In this document: positions 43,701 through 58,930 of the stretch, piece by piece
Layout: the number at the start of each line of letters is the position of its first letter
Position numbering within the stretch: position 1 is the stretch's first letter
Source: Perkinsus olseni
Lineage: Eukaryota > Perkinsozoa > Perkinsida > Perkinsidae
DNA length: 64,000 nucleotides
Direction: 5' to 3'
Assembly: GCA_013115135.1 (NCBI GenBank)
Contig: JABANP010000279.1
Location: 1-64,000 of the forward strand
Notes under the pieces: model-generated
Database searches by the model: none
Seen by the model: only the letters and a program-made list of their open reading frames with translations
Told to the model about the DNA's origin: nothing
Made by a program: the position numbers and the translations under genes

Positions 43701-46084
43701 TGGATCATCCATGATGGCGGATTGCTGGCGCTCCTTGCTTGGCTCTTCACAACGCACGAGGTCTGGGTCTGGAAGACCACCAGGGTAGTACCGCGTCTAC
43801 CGCTAGCTCCATCGATCGTTGCTCTCCGCAGTTAGTGCCTGAGACCGTCACCCGAGGCTTTATATTGTCAGGTGCGAATCTTCGTAGTGATGGAGGAAAT
43901 CACCGCGGAGCAGGCAGCAGCAGCCGGGCAGAAGCTAGAGAACACTCTCAGACGGAAGCGACTGTTCCAGACGGTTGAGGTGGAGGTCGTCGTTTTGGAT
44001 GATAAGATGATCGAGCCATACACCTATGATTGGACTCTTCGCTACGAGGAGAGGGCGCAGTTCCAGCCCACGGTGGGTCGCGTGCACGTCAGCGTCCTTT
44101 CGAGGAGGGATGGGGTCAGATTCACCAAGCACACGCCAAGGAGAACGTCTTCCCGAGCCAGCTCGATGACCTATTCTCTGACATCAACGCTAATGATGCT
44201 GCCGAGGACACCGGTGACCACCCGGACAAGGCCAAGCCCAGTCGGGGATCGGTCGACGATCTTCCCGAGAAATCGGGGTCGAGGCCGTCAGCGATGGATT
44301 CGGATCAGCTACAGGTCAGGCACGGTCTCCCGGTGGGTACAACTGAGGTTGATTTCTTCCAGATTGACGTGCCGCGCTCGGCCGAGGCAGAACCCGCCGG
44401 CGTGCCGATTATTAACATTCACGATGCGCAGACCCACACCCCGAGGACGCCTCAGGACCGGCCCAGTGGGGATGATACCCGAGGCCTTGCTAGGCGAACG
44501 TCGTTTTCAAGCATCGGTTCCCTCAGTTGCACGTACGGCCGAGATATCGGATTGCCGAGAGGAATTTTCCGTCCTTTCAGGGAGGGCCAGGCAGTGTATA
44601 CGAATGATGGAAGGCGCAGGAGTCAGGTTTACAACAGTCTTGGCTCGGTCGATGAAGCGGAGCTCCGGCAGAAGATAGCGGATTCCCTACGGGCGCAGGG
44701 AGGTGGGGCGTCCCCGCGCGCGGCGTCTTGGATGGGCTTCCTTACCTCAGTGTTGGTGAGCCCAGCGCGGGAGAAGCAGCTGTTGCGGAGTGTCGGCGCG
44801 CGCGTGCTGAACAGAAGGGCTGCTATGGAAAATGCTGCAGGCAAGCCCGAATGGATTTTCGTGGCGCGCGACATATTTCCTTCAGCTTGTGGTCTCAATA
44901 GCCCGTCGATGATGGGGTCTAGTATGGCGGCTAACCCGGCCATGTTCGACCATCATGACACCAGTGGGGGACGCTATAACTCAGGTCAGTCCAGCAGAAC
45001 TCTTCTCGCCGGGAGCTGGCATCATCTCGCTTTTGTCATGGTCTCCCTCCTTCGGCCTCCAACGAATCGGGGCACGATAGTATGACGGTATGTTAGTCCC
45101 TTCAGGTCAGCTACTGGACCCCCTACTACCGGGCTCTCGCCTGCCTAGTACGTGCTGAACGGAGATGAGCTTCGGTTTTAGCTGGCTTTTGCAGGTATGG
45201 TCGGCCAAACCCCTGTGCCCTCATCAGCGTTCGATGGAACCTCTCATGCTCCGAGCCGTCTCATGGCGCATAGAACGGGCCAGCCCAGCTTCACTAGGCT
45301 GCAGAGCCAGATGTTCCTGCAGCCGCCGCAAGCGACTGGGGGGAGTGCCCAGCAAGAGCTGACTCCCACCGGCAACTTTGTACCGCACCCCGGCCCCGCT
45401 TCGTCTCGCGGCAAGGACCTGCCTTCTCCGCCCGCGTCCGGTTTGGAAGTGCCGCTCATGGTGAGTCCTGTCGAAGAGTTTAGATGCTGGTTCCACTCCC
45501 TACTGTGGAAGTCGATCACCGCCCGCCAGGTGCCGGTGGAAGAGGGTTCAACGGAGTCAGTCGGACATGAGAACGATGGTTCGGAGCGGCCTCGCGATGT
45601 CTCCGCCAGCCACGATGACTGCGAGCAGTATTTCTACACGCTCAATCGGATCATCTTATCACGGTAAGGGACCCCTTTTTGGATGCAGATGGGACTCATT
45701 ATCCGTACAGGTCCTCAGAGAGCTCCCTAGTCCTGATGAACATGCCAAGCATCTGGTCGGTTGAAACAGATGATGACTGTGAAGCCTTCACTGCGTAAGT
45801 CTTTCTCATCGTTTGTAAAGTGGTAATTCCCGCCTGACGTGAACCGACTCTGCTGTTCTGGAATGCCAATCGAACTTGTCCTAGTATTCATCTCGTCCGA
45901 CAGAGCCTCGCAGCCAACAAATCGAATAGCGGGAGAGTCTTGAGGGGGGATTCTTTTCCTTCCCAACTCGATCGACTGTGCATTTGCATCTTAATGGCGC
46001 TTCAGGTACTGTGACTGCCTCACTGCGGGGCTCGAGAGGGTTCTTCTTGTGGCCGGCGGTAGAGACACCCTGTTGGACTTCTGA
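40798..46084 (+). CDS. K-Cl cotransporter (SLC12/KCC family), start missing
   Basis: Electroneutral cation-chloride cotransporter of the plasma membrane. The membrane part has [85 protein letters not shown] and [20 protein letters not shown]. The cytosolic part has [47 protein letters not shown] and [22 protein letters not shown], a long disordered insert, then [19 protein letters not shown] and the KCC ending [18 protein letters not shown]. More than 20 exons with 44-60 nt introns. Frame moves +1 near TTT 41604-41606 and at AGC-TCC (42561-42566; TVLSS then SNWRP); 42730-42950 is not fully resolved. The reading frame opens at 40798 without a Met, so the first exon is unknown. Confidence 0.88.
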
Positions 46085-46348
46085 TGCCGCCCGTGTATGC
46101 TGCTACTACTGCTACGTCCACTCAACTAGATTTTTTTCTAAGCCGGAAGCTACTCGGTGGGTCTCTGAATAACAGACATGCCCGAGTAGACTGCTGCCAT
46201 CAAGCGAGGAGGTTAGTCCCCGCTGTGCCCTATTAACTCTTATTATCAGTAGCTATTGCATTCACTTGTTTTCATACTAACAGCGGTCCTCTTTGGTTCA
46301 AATACGCCGGACCTCCGAGTTGGGGTTTCCGCAGTAGAGCCTATTGTA

Positions 46349-48638
46349 ATGTCAACGGCGGCCAAGTCTGAACTGAGGGACGATGAGTAGGTATATGGGC
46401 GGTCATGATGCGTGGAGTTGGTGCCCAGCTCGTGGTCGCTGAGACTAGGTCCAAGTATTCTTGCTCAGTGATCGGACGACCTCGCCATCGCCGCCGCCCT
46501 CGACAGTGGACACCGACCAGAGCTTGTTCGAGGCTGATAGGTTCCGGCCGGCTAGGTTGTTCCCTATTGGTGAGTTGACGCCTCTGGAAGGCATTGCATA
46601 TTGAGATCACGCACTGTCCTCAGGCCTGACTGTGGATGACCCGATAAAGGCAGGGCTCGCATGCAAGAAGAAGCCACGGTGGCGGCGGAGACCCGTGGTA
46701 AGTTTGTCGAGTTCTCACCGCTTCAGGCTACTCGTTGACGCTTCGATAGCTATTGACCCGTACGCGGAGTAAGTAGCAAGCGGGTTCCTTGTGAGCTGCA
46801 TCTCTCTTCTGAACACGCAGCCCCTCCGGTGCTTGTTGGCTAGCCCCTGCATCTTTTACGAGCGAATGCTTGTCGATCTGTGAAATCAGAAATGACCAGT
46901 ATCACTTTTGCTTCAGGTACAACCCAATGGCCTCACGACTTACCACTGGGAGAAAGGTATCGGACCATGGATGATGACGAGGGGCAGCAATCAGACGGCT
47001 CCGAGCATCGAACAAATTCTGTGGCTACCACTTATCTCCCGGCGAGGAGGGCTAGGGTGTTCCAAGGGGAAGAGGGACTCATCCCGGACGTCTTGGACCA
47101 GCGGGTTTGGGTAAAGATAAAGGACGAAATTGAGAAGCGATTCAAGTGTAATGGCGCTGCTGTTGTTTGACTCGCGAAGTTCTATAGGAATTAGCTTCGA
47201 GCGGGTAGAGCTGTACCAGAGGCCAGTTCCGTCAGGTACCTGTATCAAACAGTGCGACTTCGAGCAAATCCCTCTTTACCCAAGAGGAGTGCCAATACCT
47301 CCTGGAGGCCGCGAAGGTCTATGGTGGTCACGAGCGGTGGCCAGTAGTAGTCGATCGCTGGATTACCCGATGTGACTCCGACTTGAAGGCTAATCACTGT
47401 GAGCTAAGGCCCTCCTCGCGCCACGGGCATCGGGGTCTCCTGTTGCCAGGCCCGTGTCGAGAACGTTTTTTGAAGAGCTTAATGTATGTTATGCTTGTCC
47501 ATTTACTGGCGATCGAGAGGAAGGACGGCATCCACTCGATCAGCGATGCACAGCACAAGTCGTGCTCCCTGTTGGCGGCAAAGTAAGGGCGCGGCGCAGT
47601 CGTTGCGGCCGGACAGGCGCTGTCAGGTACCATAAGGATTATGATGATAATCGAAGGCAAATCTCGGAGAAACAGCTGAATCTTGACGAAGGCTCGAGGC
47701 TCCACTTCCGACTCAACTTTCGCAATTTACTAAGAGCGTGTCAAATACCGGTGGTAGGTGCCCTCTTCTGTCGGTTCCTGGTTATTGTGACTTCCCACTG
47801 GACGTCTTTAGACCAGCAAGTACGCAGAGTTCGTGGATGGCGTCAAGGGCGAGCATGTTACGAAGTCATCGCGGAAGAAACGCAAGCGTGAGGTAGGGTG
47901 CTTGTTAGGCGGTGCCTCTCCTGGTAGAGCTAGTGCTTGCGGTGGTGTATGTTCAGGCCGATCCCTCAGAGATCCGAGCAGCCAGGAGTTGCTCGCTGTT
48001 CCCGCCACCTGTGATCGGAGCCAGTTTGTCAAGTAAGCTTGCTCTAACTCTGTACCCAGAGCTTGGTGCATCAGAGTGCTCGATCGTCTCTCGTCTTCAG
48101 CTACTAATATCCGGCATCCATTCCACTACCATATTCTCATGGCCCAGAATGGGTCCCTCCCGAATGGGGTAAGCACCTGCCTGTTTTTCTTTTCGGAAGT
48201 ACGCCGAGGTACCGTCGTGTCAGACACCTCGTACGGGGCATTCCAAGCATGACAGCGCGGCGACTTGCGTCCAGAGCGAAGTCAGCACCATCCTGTCGGC
48301 TATGGGCTTCCCGCAGTTGCAACCCCAGTGCCGGACCCCTAGAACTAGTCGATTGTAGATCTTGCCCGTAGCCACTCCCTCGACGATCGCAACTCTCAGG
48401 TATGCCGTGCTCTGCAAGAAGATCGAAATACTGGCCATGCTGCGTGAAATCCATGCTCAAAGTAAGCTCGAAGAAAGCAAAGTCTCGGAACTGTCTCTTC
48501 CTTGCAGGGCGGTTGCAAGTAGAGGACCTTCATGCTGAGTACACTAACCTTACTCAGCGGATAAAGCTCCTCTCGCGAGCTGGTACACTACAGCGATCTC
48601 AGGCGGCTCAGAGGGCGAGGCCGAGATCGGCAAGATGA
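46349..48638 (+). CDS. SWC4/DMAP1-like subunit of SWR1/NuA4 chromatin complexes
   Basis: Starts MSTAAKSELRDD; the exon joins DDRTTSPSPPPSTVDTD in phase after a short intron. Characteristic segments follow in order: ACKKKPRWRRRP, then GLTTYHWEKG (the HW block), TQEECQYLLEAAKVY with RWPVVVDRW (SANT-like region), FFEELNVCYAC, KYAEFVDGVKGEH, and at the end a helix EYTNLTQRIKLLSRAGTL close to the DMAP1 C-terminus. Identity rests on this combined order and on spacing, because single blocks are weakly conserved. The protein would act in nucleosome remodelling and acetylation in the nucleus. The middle (46950-47250) is low-complexity and its exon borders are uncertain. Stop at 48636-48638. Confidence 0.68.
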
Positions 48639-48850
48639 ACTATTGTATCATCAGTTAACGTCGCTCACTGGAGGGAGTTGTGTTGTGTTAATTCATGGGC
48701 GCTCGAGAATGCGGCTTTTGTACACCCCAATGTACGTGAGGGGTACATCTCTACGGCTTCTCGAGCCTCGCGGACTCTATTCTGACCACTGCTGCCGTCG
48801 TGTAAGAATCGCGATCGAACCTCTGCGCGATTCAGAGAGCGCTGAGGGTG

Positions 48851-50011
48851 ATGACTGCGGCCTTTGCCATATCACGGCGCTTGGCCGGCAGCGGTATGTA
48901 TCGCAGTTCTCTCAGTATGTTCGTCTGTTTGCTTGTGTTCTGCTGTCTCTTCACAACTCCATGGTGCTTCAATTGTTTCTCTGAGTATGAAGTGTCGTGG
49001 TGGGGCGCTCGAGGGGAAGAATTCAATTACACGTTCAGTGCCTCTCACTTCCAGCTAAAAGCAATCAACTTCTACGACACTGGGAAGCGGCCACCTCTGA
49101 AGGAAGCCTACGTGCTAGCCCGTTCGCCTAGAGACTTCGTTCTGCGCATGATAGACGAGTGCCCGAGCGCCATGGTCATCGCCTATGGTCTGCTAGCGGA
49201 GTCCCGCCTCTCCATCGACCCAGAGGACGCCGCCGGTCTGCGGTGGTTGGCGGTCTTCCAAGCTGTCTATGAGGGCATACCAGAGCCGAGAAGAGATTCT
49301 ATGCTTTCTGGCTGGCCTCTCTACAGGGCCGTGGCCAACCTGAATGGGATATTGCAGTCGGACCCTATGACTGCCGAGGTCGTCTATGCTGGCTGCATGC
49401 CGGTAGAAACACTACTAAACGGCACTCGAATCACCACCTATGATACCTGTGCTGGTCCTTGGCACGGCTGGTCATACTGTGAAGCTTACGCCGATTTCCT
49501 CCGGTCCGGCAAACCCGATGCCGGCTTCGTACTCTTCCTCAATGGAAACTTCTCGGTAGAGTACGTCGAGCTCGTTATTCGCTCGATCCAAGCCGGAACG
49601 TTTCATGCGAGATTTGCGTATCTTGGAGAGGGTAGGCAGTTGAAGACCGCCGAGGCTGATGTCTGTGGTATGCCGACAGGAGAGCGGCTGGCTGGCTACG
49701 ATGGAGGCTTATTTGTGGCACGAAGCGACGCACTGCAATCCGTTGTCTCTTCTGGGATCCCTTCATGTGACTGCGATTCTCTCGATCGAGTATGGCATGT
49801 CCTGTTCGGCCGGCCGGAAGAATATCTGCGAATCAGCGAGTCGCTCGAGATACCTATGGGGTTGAGGTTGAAGTACTTGGATACGCACACACGAGAATCT
49901 TGGCTCGATGCTGAGCTCGGACCAGTAGTTCCGAGCCGCCCGATGCCCATGCCTTGGGAGGAGGATAGTGACATGGATTGGGGCGGAGGCAGAATCATGG
50001 ACCCGTTGTAG
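48851..50011 (+). CDS. Intronless secreted or type II membrane protein (orphan)
   Basis: An uninterrupted 386-codon frame, unlike its intron-rich neighbours. It starts MTAAFAISRRLAGSG and has a hydrophobic segment at residues 18-38 (SMFVCLLVFCCLFTT), a signal peptide or signal anchor. The rest is Cys-containing, with likely N-glycosylation sites (NYTF, NGTR, NFSV) and alternating aromatic and charged residues, and ends in an acidic tail (EEDSDMDWGGG). I do not recognise a family. The segments YDTCAGPWHGWSYCEAY and VLFLNGNFSVEYVELVIRS suggest a globular enzyme or lectin of the secretory pathway, but no catalytic motif is visible. No frame break occurs over 1.16 kb. Confidence 0.75.
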   Translation: MTAAFAISRRLAGSGMYRSSLSMFVCLLVFCCLFTTPWCFNCFSEYEVSWWGARGEEFNYTFSASHFQLKAINFYDTGKRPPLKEAYVLARSPRDFVLRMIDECPSAMVIAYGLLAESRLSIDPEDAAGLRWLAVFQAVYEGIPEPRRDSMLSGWPLYRAVANLNGILQSDPMTAEVVYAGCMPVETLLNGTRITTYDTCAGPWHGWSYCEAYADFLRSGKPDAGFVLFLNGNFSVEYVELVIRSIQAGTFHARFAYLGEGRQLKTAEADVCGMPTGERLAGYDGGLFVARSDALQSVVSSGIPSCDCDSLDRVWHVLFGRPEEYLRISESLEIPMGLRLKYLDTHTRESWLDAELGPVVPSRPMPMPWEEDSDMDWGGGRIMDPL

Positions 50012-50219
50012 CATTTCCTTGCTCATTCGAGTTGTGTTATTCTCTATGGGGTCCTGCAATTCAATCTATCGTCGAGTCGTTGAACCGGTTTTTTTATGTT
50101 CCCCTTGTTGCAAGGTTGGCCTTTAAGGCGTGTCTGGAACCTAGTAGCTGCATACTGTCGGACTCGGCCGGACTGGTGCTCACTGCTAGCGCGGGAATTC
50201 AGTTTTTTTATTAATCCTC

Positions 50220-50564
50220 ATGGGCGAAGCGGAAGTTGATTCGCAGCAGCCGGCTGTTGGTCATGCCCTCGATGGACTGGCTCATCCTCGGCACAGGCTC
50301 AGGAGGCTCACCTCCTCTGGATGGTACCGAGCCCTTTATGATTGCTTGTGGGACCTTTCCGTGATGCTCAGGATCCCTACACCTGCTGGGTCTTCATTCG
50401 CGTCGGCGATCCCTCGGTCAATGTCCTCAGTATCCTGTTTCGAGCCAAGCTTCATATTCGATTCATGTGACTACGACGCTATACCTGAGGATGTCGAAGC
50501 TGACCTGATTGGGGAAACTCCGACTGCCTCCGAAGGGAGAGGAAGAACCATCTTCACGAGGTGA
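50220..50564 (+). CDS. Open frame of unknown nature
   Basis: A 114-codon frame starting MGEAEVDSQQPAVGHAL. It has no recognisable domain and its composition is ordinary. It lies between the orphan secreted protein and the sugar transporter, with about 300 nt free on each side. It may be a small gene, an upstream exon, or chance. Confidence 0.25.
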   Translation: MGEAEVDSQQPAVGHALDGLAHPRHRLRRLTSSGWYRALYDCLWDLSVMLRIPTPAGSSFASAIPRSMSSVSCFEPSFIFDSCDYDAIPEDVEADLIGETPTASEGRGRTIFTR

Positions 50565-50887
50565 ACACTGTTACCTCGCCTTCTATTCGTGGAAGTGTGC
50601 TCGGAGACCTTCATCGTCGTGTACTCCCACAGCGGCATCGCCAGGCGAATGCCCGTATCTGTGTCGAGCTCCCATGTAGAAGTGAAAACTGAGGCGTAAT
50701 GGGTCAAGGATACTGATAGTGCTGCGACGACTAGGGTCAGCTGCGACCGATTTATTTGTTCGGTTTAGATTCCGACGGGACGTCACCGGCAGAGGCCGCT
50801 GCTAGATCATCAGAGAACTGGGCGAAGGTGAAGGCCATTACAAGATGGCAGCGACAGCTATCAGCCACCAGAAAACGCAGAGCGAAG

Positions 50888-52170
50888 ATGGTGAGATCAA
50901 GTCGTCTCTTGAAGCGATGATCTCGTTCCCGGTTCGTAGGCCACATCCTTCGCCCTTCTCTACTTCCTGTGTGGGGTAGGGTCTCATATACCCATGGAGC
51001 TGCTGGTCACCGAGGACAAGTCTGCAGCTTTCCTGTGTGCCATCTTGGTACGTCTCGTCGGCTCACCAATGGCCCCGTCCTCACTGCTGCCCCATGGTGT
51101 TTAGATTCATCTCTTCATCGTTGTGAGGCGGCTCCCCAGCATACCAGCGATGATTGGCGATCATAGAATACCGATGAAGTGGCACTTTATGTTCAGCGCA
51201 TGCGCTTTCGGATATGCTTACCTCAAAGCCCTCGGAATCACTATGCTCCCAATGACAGCTGTGGTGAGTATCTTGCTCCTCGGCCTCGCCTCCTGAATGT
51301 GTTTGCTTGATCGGATAGCGATAGACCGACGTTCCGGCCTCTGACCTGCCTCAGAGAGATGCCACGCTACGGGTCCTAATGCCTGGCTCAGGTCGTGGTG
51401 TCGAATCTTCAGCTGGCGACTGGAATGATCGTAGGGGCGTTGTGGCTGGATAAGAGGTACGCAGCTTCCAAAGCTGTCTTGCTCGGGAGGGACTCCGCCT
51501 CCCTAGCCGATCAGTCCAAGCATGCTAGATACACCTCGGTCCAGATCGGATCAGTCCTCCTCACAACCTCCGGCATCATCGCATGCGCCCTTCTGTCATC
51601 GCACGGCTCTTCCCAGGCAATTGAGAGCAGCGACATGGCGCTTGGTTTGGCCCTGATGTTCACTGCCGTCCTCTGTGGGACTCTACAGACCTTCTTAGTG
51701 AACCGTTGCTTCTCTATCTACGGCCCCCACGTCGACGAGCAGTTGCTCATGCAGCACCTCATCGGCCTACCGCTACTGCTGGCATCACCCCGGGGAGCCG
51801 AATCCATTCGAAGAGTATTGCTGTCCCAAAGTTCCGGTCGCGCAGCTCTAGTGACCATAGCCTACCTGTCTGGTAAGCTGGCTCGCTTGATTTTTGTACT
51901 CACGTCACGCCTCATTCAGGTAACATGGTGCTTGCCCAGCTCTGCCGGCGGTACATGCTGAGACTGTCGAGTACTACGCAACACGTGACTTGCGAGCTCA
52001 TGGCCACCATCCAGCGATTCGCCTGCCTGCTCCTGTCGGCCTACGTCTTCCATGCCCCGCCTTACCCACCCAGGACGATGGCGCTGGGAGCAGCAGCGCT
52101 GCTGATGGGCTCTCTGGGATACGTGTGGGCTCCACAGTACGCGGGAGCCGGGAAGACAAAAGAAGAGTGA
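50888..52170 (+). CDS. Nucleotide-sugar transporter, SLC35B4/UAA family
   Basis: A multi-span Golgi or ER membrane antiporter for UDP-sugars. The start codon at 50888-50890 is followed at once by a 49-nt intron (50891-50939), after which the reading is ATSFALLYFLCGVG and PMELLVTEDKSAAFLC (first helices). Further exons give MKWHFMFSACAFGYAYLKAL, VVVSNLQLATGMIVGALWLDKRY (the conserved helix ending KRY), SVLLTTSGIIACALL, ALGLALMFTAVLCGTLQTFLV and the last helices IQRFACLLLSAYVF and ALGAAALLMGSLGYVW. The tail ends KTKEE. An intron of 52 nt at about 51872-51924 joins in phase. Length and helix order fit SLC35B4-type UDP-xylose/UDP-GlcNAc transporters; the exact sugar cannot be read. Confidence 0.82.
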
Positions 52171-52765
52171 CTGATACTGGCTGCTTTGGTCGTTCACTAG
52201 TGTCTATTTTAATGCGTGATTTGATCTAACAGAGTGGTTTCGAATATCTGGAGTACTTGTGTGACGAGCGGGCCTGATCGATCTTGCTAAGTTACCTCAA
52301 GGATTTCCGACGCCTGAGCCAGTGGCTGCTTCCCCCATGTCATTATACGACCGCGTTGCTCGGGTCACGCGCACCACGAGAGCGTTGGATTCACACAAAT
52401 GCGCTATTGGTCGGTGGAGACGTGTTTGACTGATCGAACGGCGATAGAGTCACTAGCCTCCGACGCTGGCCTCGGGGCCTCTACTGCTGGTTTCCTTCTC
52501 AGTGTCTCGTACCTAACGCGGAGGTTGTCGACTACGACCGAGTTGATTATCTGTTTCAGCAATAGCTCATGTCATACAACTGAAGTTAGCCCGAGCGATA
52601 TATCCCCGCTGGCATGCCCAGGATGGGCTCCTGTCTGCCATACTGAGATACCTCCGAGCTAGCACTCGGGACCGGACGTTGTGTTTCCATCGGCGTGTGA
52701 GCCGTCCCGCGTTGCGTTCTTGTGTATATCTGCAGGAGTCGATTTCCTCTCAGTCCTCTCTTTCA
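52171..52765. other. Intergenic, no gene recognised
   Basis: Flank between the sugar transporter and the EF-hand protein. Short frames such as 52399-52662 have no recognisable content. Confidence 0.4.
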
Positions 52766-54033
52766 ATGGTCAACAAATGCCAGTCAAGCCCTGGCACCAC
52801 GGACGAGTCTGAGAGTGCTCTCCAGCTTATCGCCAGCAAGTGTCACGGTACCGGTGCCAAGGACCTGCGTGACATCTTCCAGCACACGTTGAAGTCGTGT
52901 AAACAGAGGACCAAATGCTTCAGGGAAGTCTTCGTCCGCAAACTCACGGACGAGTTTCCCGTCTTGAGCCCGGGCCAGATTGAGGCCTTGGCGGAGCGAT
53001 ACAAGTCGCTGTCGCACCCCGAGAAGGTCGAACTACTGGGACTTTCAACGCGACGTGGATGCGCTGAAGGGAGAGAGGCCCAAGCAGGTTTGGGCGTGCA
53101 GGTCGTCTGATATTCCAGAGGCAGTCCGTATCCTCTTTCGTGCGGCCTTCGACCAGCGTGTCGACTTACGCGAGCTTTGTGCAGAGGCTGATGGGAGCCC
53201 GTGGAGAATCGCTCAACGGTTGAATGTTCACTTATCAGGAGAAGACGCTCAGACGATGATGGACACCTTCGGGCTTCCTACCGCCGGTCAGGGCTTCACC
53301 ATGGACCCCTTACCGTCTTCACGAGGCCTACAAGAGGTTTGTCTGGAACTTCTCCCACAATGACTTCAGAATTACCAAGCCGGCCACCGAGTCCACGGCA
53401 CAGGACTGGGCACCTCAACCGTTGAATGTACAGGCTAAGAGCACTGAGGGGGTTGAGGAGGCTCTAGCCAGGCTCAAGCATCATATGGCTGCGTACATGA
53501 TATCTCCTGCGGCTCTGGCCGACTACTTCGAGTTCAATGTCCCGTCTCCCGTTGACCGCATGCGTGGCGAGACCGCTACGATCGACCTGTTCCGCCGAGG
53601 CCTCTCGAATCTGCTCTGTGCGCTCACGCAGGATACGCCGCTGACACAGGCTGATGTCAATTGCCTCACCGCTCACTTCGCGCCATCTTACAGACGCCTG
53701 TGCACGGCAGCGGCAGGCGTCCCGATTCCGGTGCCGCAGGTCGAGTTGGATGCTCTAGACCCGGGTTCAATTCTGATGAAGGCCTCCGACGTTCACCTCA
53801 TGCCACACTGCAAGGCGTTCGACAACAATCGCTCCGGCTGCGTACGAGTTTGGGATCTCTCGCAAATTCTGGCACGCGCCAATATCCACGCCAGCCAGAC
53901 CGACGTGCAGGCCTTAGCCCAGGCCTTTGGTAGAGGCGATGGCTGGATCGACTACACAAGAATGTGCAAAGCGGCGGAGCGGAGCGCTGCTGCAGCCGGA
54001 GGGAGGGAGCGTGAGTGGAATCAGTCTGGTTGA
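52766..54033 (+). CDS. EF-hand-repeat protein (EFCAB6-like), degenerate loops
   Basis: Starts MVNKCQSSPGTTDESES. The protein shows repeated helix-loop-helix units with mostly degenerate calcium loops: DLRDIFQHTLKSCKQRTKCF, then LSPGQIEALAERYKS, YWDFQRDVDALKG, AVRILFRAAFDQRVDL, KAFDNNRSGCVRVWDLSQIL (the best EF loop, D-N-N-R-S-G) and AFGRGDGWIDYTRMCKAA. The arrangement resembles EFCAB6-type proteins of cilia or nuclei. The frame moves by +1 twice with no intron: near CCC 53018-53020 (LSHP then YWDFQRDV) and at CCC 53307-53309 (MDP then YRLHEAYKRFVWNF). Both moves restore the repeat periodicity. After them the frame is open to the stop at 54031-54033. Confidence 0.6.
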
Positions 54034-54386
54034 GGTGCTCGTACGTGACGCACATGTAAGATGTTGTGTAAAACCAAGGTTGTAATGTTGCGCTGAATAT
54101 CGATCATCTGGGCGTGCGCGATCCGCAAATCACTCGGGCCGACTCTGCTCTGCTTTGCGTAAGATATGGAGCTCTGTTATTGCGACGCTGTGTGGACGAG
54201 TGAAACTGGATAGCGGAGCGAGTGCCTCGGCAAATCCTCTATGGCTAACCGTAAGTAGGAATGAGTGCTACTGGTCGCGACCAGAGAAGGCGGCATCGGC
54301 GCGGTGTCCGCCCTCTAGCTCCGGACTTGTGCAGCGTCATCATTCTAGGCCGTACGAGCTCTGTTCACAGTTTGAGTCATTTTATT
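54034..54386. other. Intergenic, no gene recognised
   Basis: Upstream flank of Sec23. No conserved coding segment seen. Confidence 0.4.
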
Positions 54387-57787
<3,401 letters not shown>

Positions 57788-58222
57788 ATGCGGCATTATG
57801 TGTTATCAACCTCACCGCGGCTACAACATTTTGTCGTATTGGTTTCCTTGCTGGGGAATGGGTAACGGGTTGCGCTATCAGTTTCAGCTCAAGTGGTTAG
57901 GGGATGATAACGGAGGATGTATGATCATACGCAGAGGCTCCCGACTCGGGAGCCACCTCAATCGAAACTCGAGCTCCCGAATTTTCGGTTTCACAGCACG
58001 CACGAATTCGGCTGTCGCCTGTAGTACTTCTATGAGCCCAGCGATTGATGGTGTCACTAACAGTACTATGTATATGAGGGATTCACGCATATTTTTCATC
58101 TCGCCACCGGATAGCACAGGTCTCACTGAGAACATCCTGCGGCACAATACTTCCCGTAGATAAACATGAACATTACGACAGATGCGAAATCACGAACCGT
58201 GCGGCTACACCAACTGCGTCTT
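57788..58222. other. Intergenic between convergent genes
   Basis: Shared 3' flank of Sec23 (plus) and the p32-like gene (minus). Overlapping open frames on both strands at 57798-58163 have no recognisable family. Confidence 0.4.
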
Positions 58223-58930
58223 TTAATATCCATAATATTTGTCGAACCCCGGGTCGAGTAAGAATTGATAGAGCCACGGCCTGGCCCCTTCATTCTTGAA
58301 GGGACCACGAGGGTTATTCTCGATGTAAGCAGCCACCTCCGTACAAGTACTCTTCGTTACACCCCTAGCTTCGAATATCGCCATCGCCTGGTCGTACAGC
58401 ACAGCTAGTGGATAATGGGCACGGAACTCGTAGGTCAGACCGAAAGTCTCTTTTTCTTTAAGAGGATACGCTCCTCTATTGGAAGGCTCCTTGTGAATGG
58501 TTCGAAAAACAAGTTCACCATAATGGCTGAGAACAGTGATCGGTTGATCAAGCGAGCCTCAATTGAGAACAACAGACCACGTGGAAGGCCTTACTTGTAT
58601 GCGATTATCTTAATTTCGTCCTCGGTTTCCCTTTTAATCTCGATATGACATTTTTCTTGATGACCCGATCTTTCAACACGCACCTCGAGGGATTCATAGC
58701 GAATAACACAAGTTTCGCTTCGGTCGTAACGATAATCTGGGCCGAAGGATTGGTCATAGACCTCAACAGAAATTCTTGGCTTCAACGAGAGGATCTGGAA
58801 GGACGTGATGGCACGTGAGTGTCACCCTCAAGCTTACTTTTACCTGCGAGGGGTGAGCCTTCAGGGCCATCACCGAGGTCACAACTGACATGAGTGATAG
58901 AACGGAGTGAGTCGAGTGAGTGACCATCAT
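58223..58930 (-). CDS. p32/MAM33 (mitochondrial acidic matrix) family protein
   Basis: Three exons on the minus strand: 58844-58930, 58595-58794, 58223-58526, with introns of 49 and 68 nt; lengths and phases agree exactly. The protein starts MMVTHSTHSVLSLMS, which may be a short targeting sequence, then ILSLKPRISVEVYDQSFGP and beta-rich EVRVERSGHQEKCHIEIKR. The C-terminal helices PLAVLYDQAMAIFEARGV and WLYQFLLDPGFDKYY follow the MAM33/p32 pattern (ALYD.LM.FL..RGV … WL..L..F). The family forms doughnut-shaped trimers in the mitochondrial matrix and binds ribosomal or RNA partners. About 196 residues, the family's usual size. Identity is by pattern only, so a moderate call. Confidence 0.68.

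Noticed and set aside
44075..44119. A frame change in the KCC tail
   Set aside because: A normal intron (gtgggtcgcg … ggggtcag) joins QFQPT to [11 protein letters not shown] in phase, so no shift is needed.
46699..46920. A -1 shift before the HW block of the DMAP1-like gene
   Set aside because: A single intron of about 218 nt joins RRRPV to VQPNGLTTYHWEKG in phase 0, so the short exon first suspected in between is not required.
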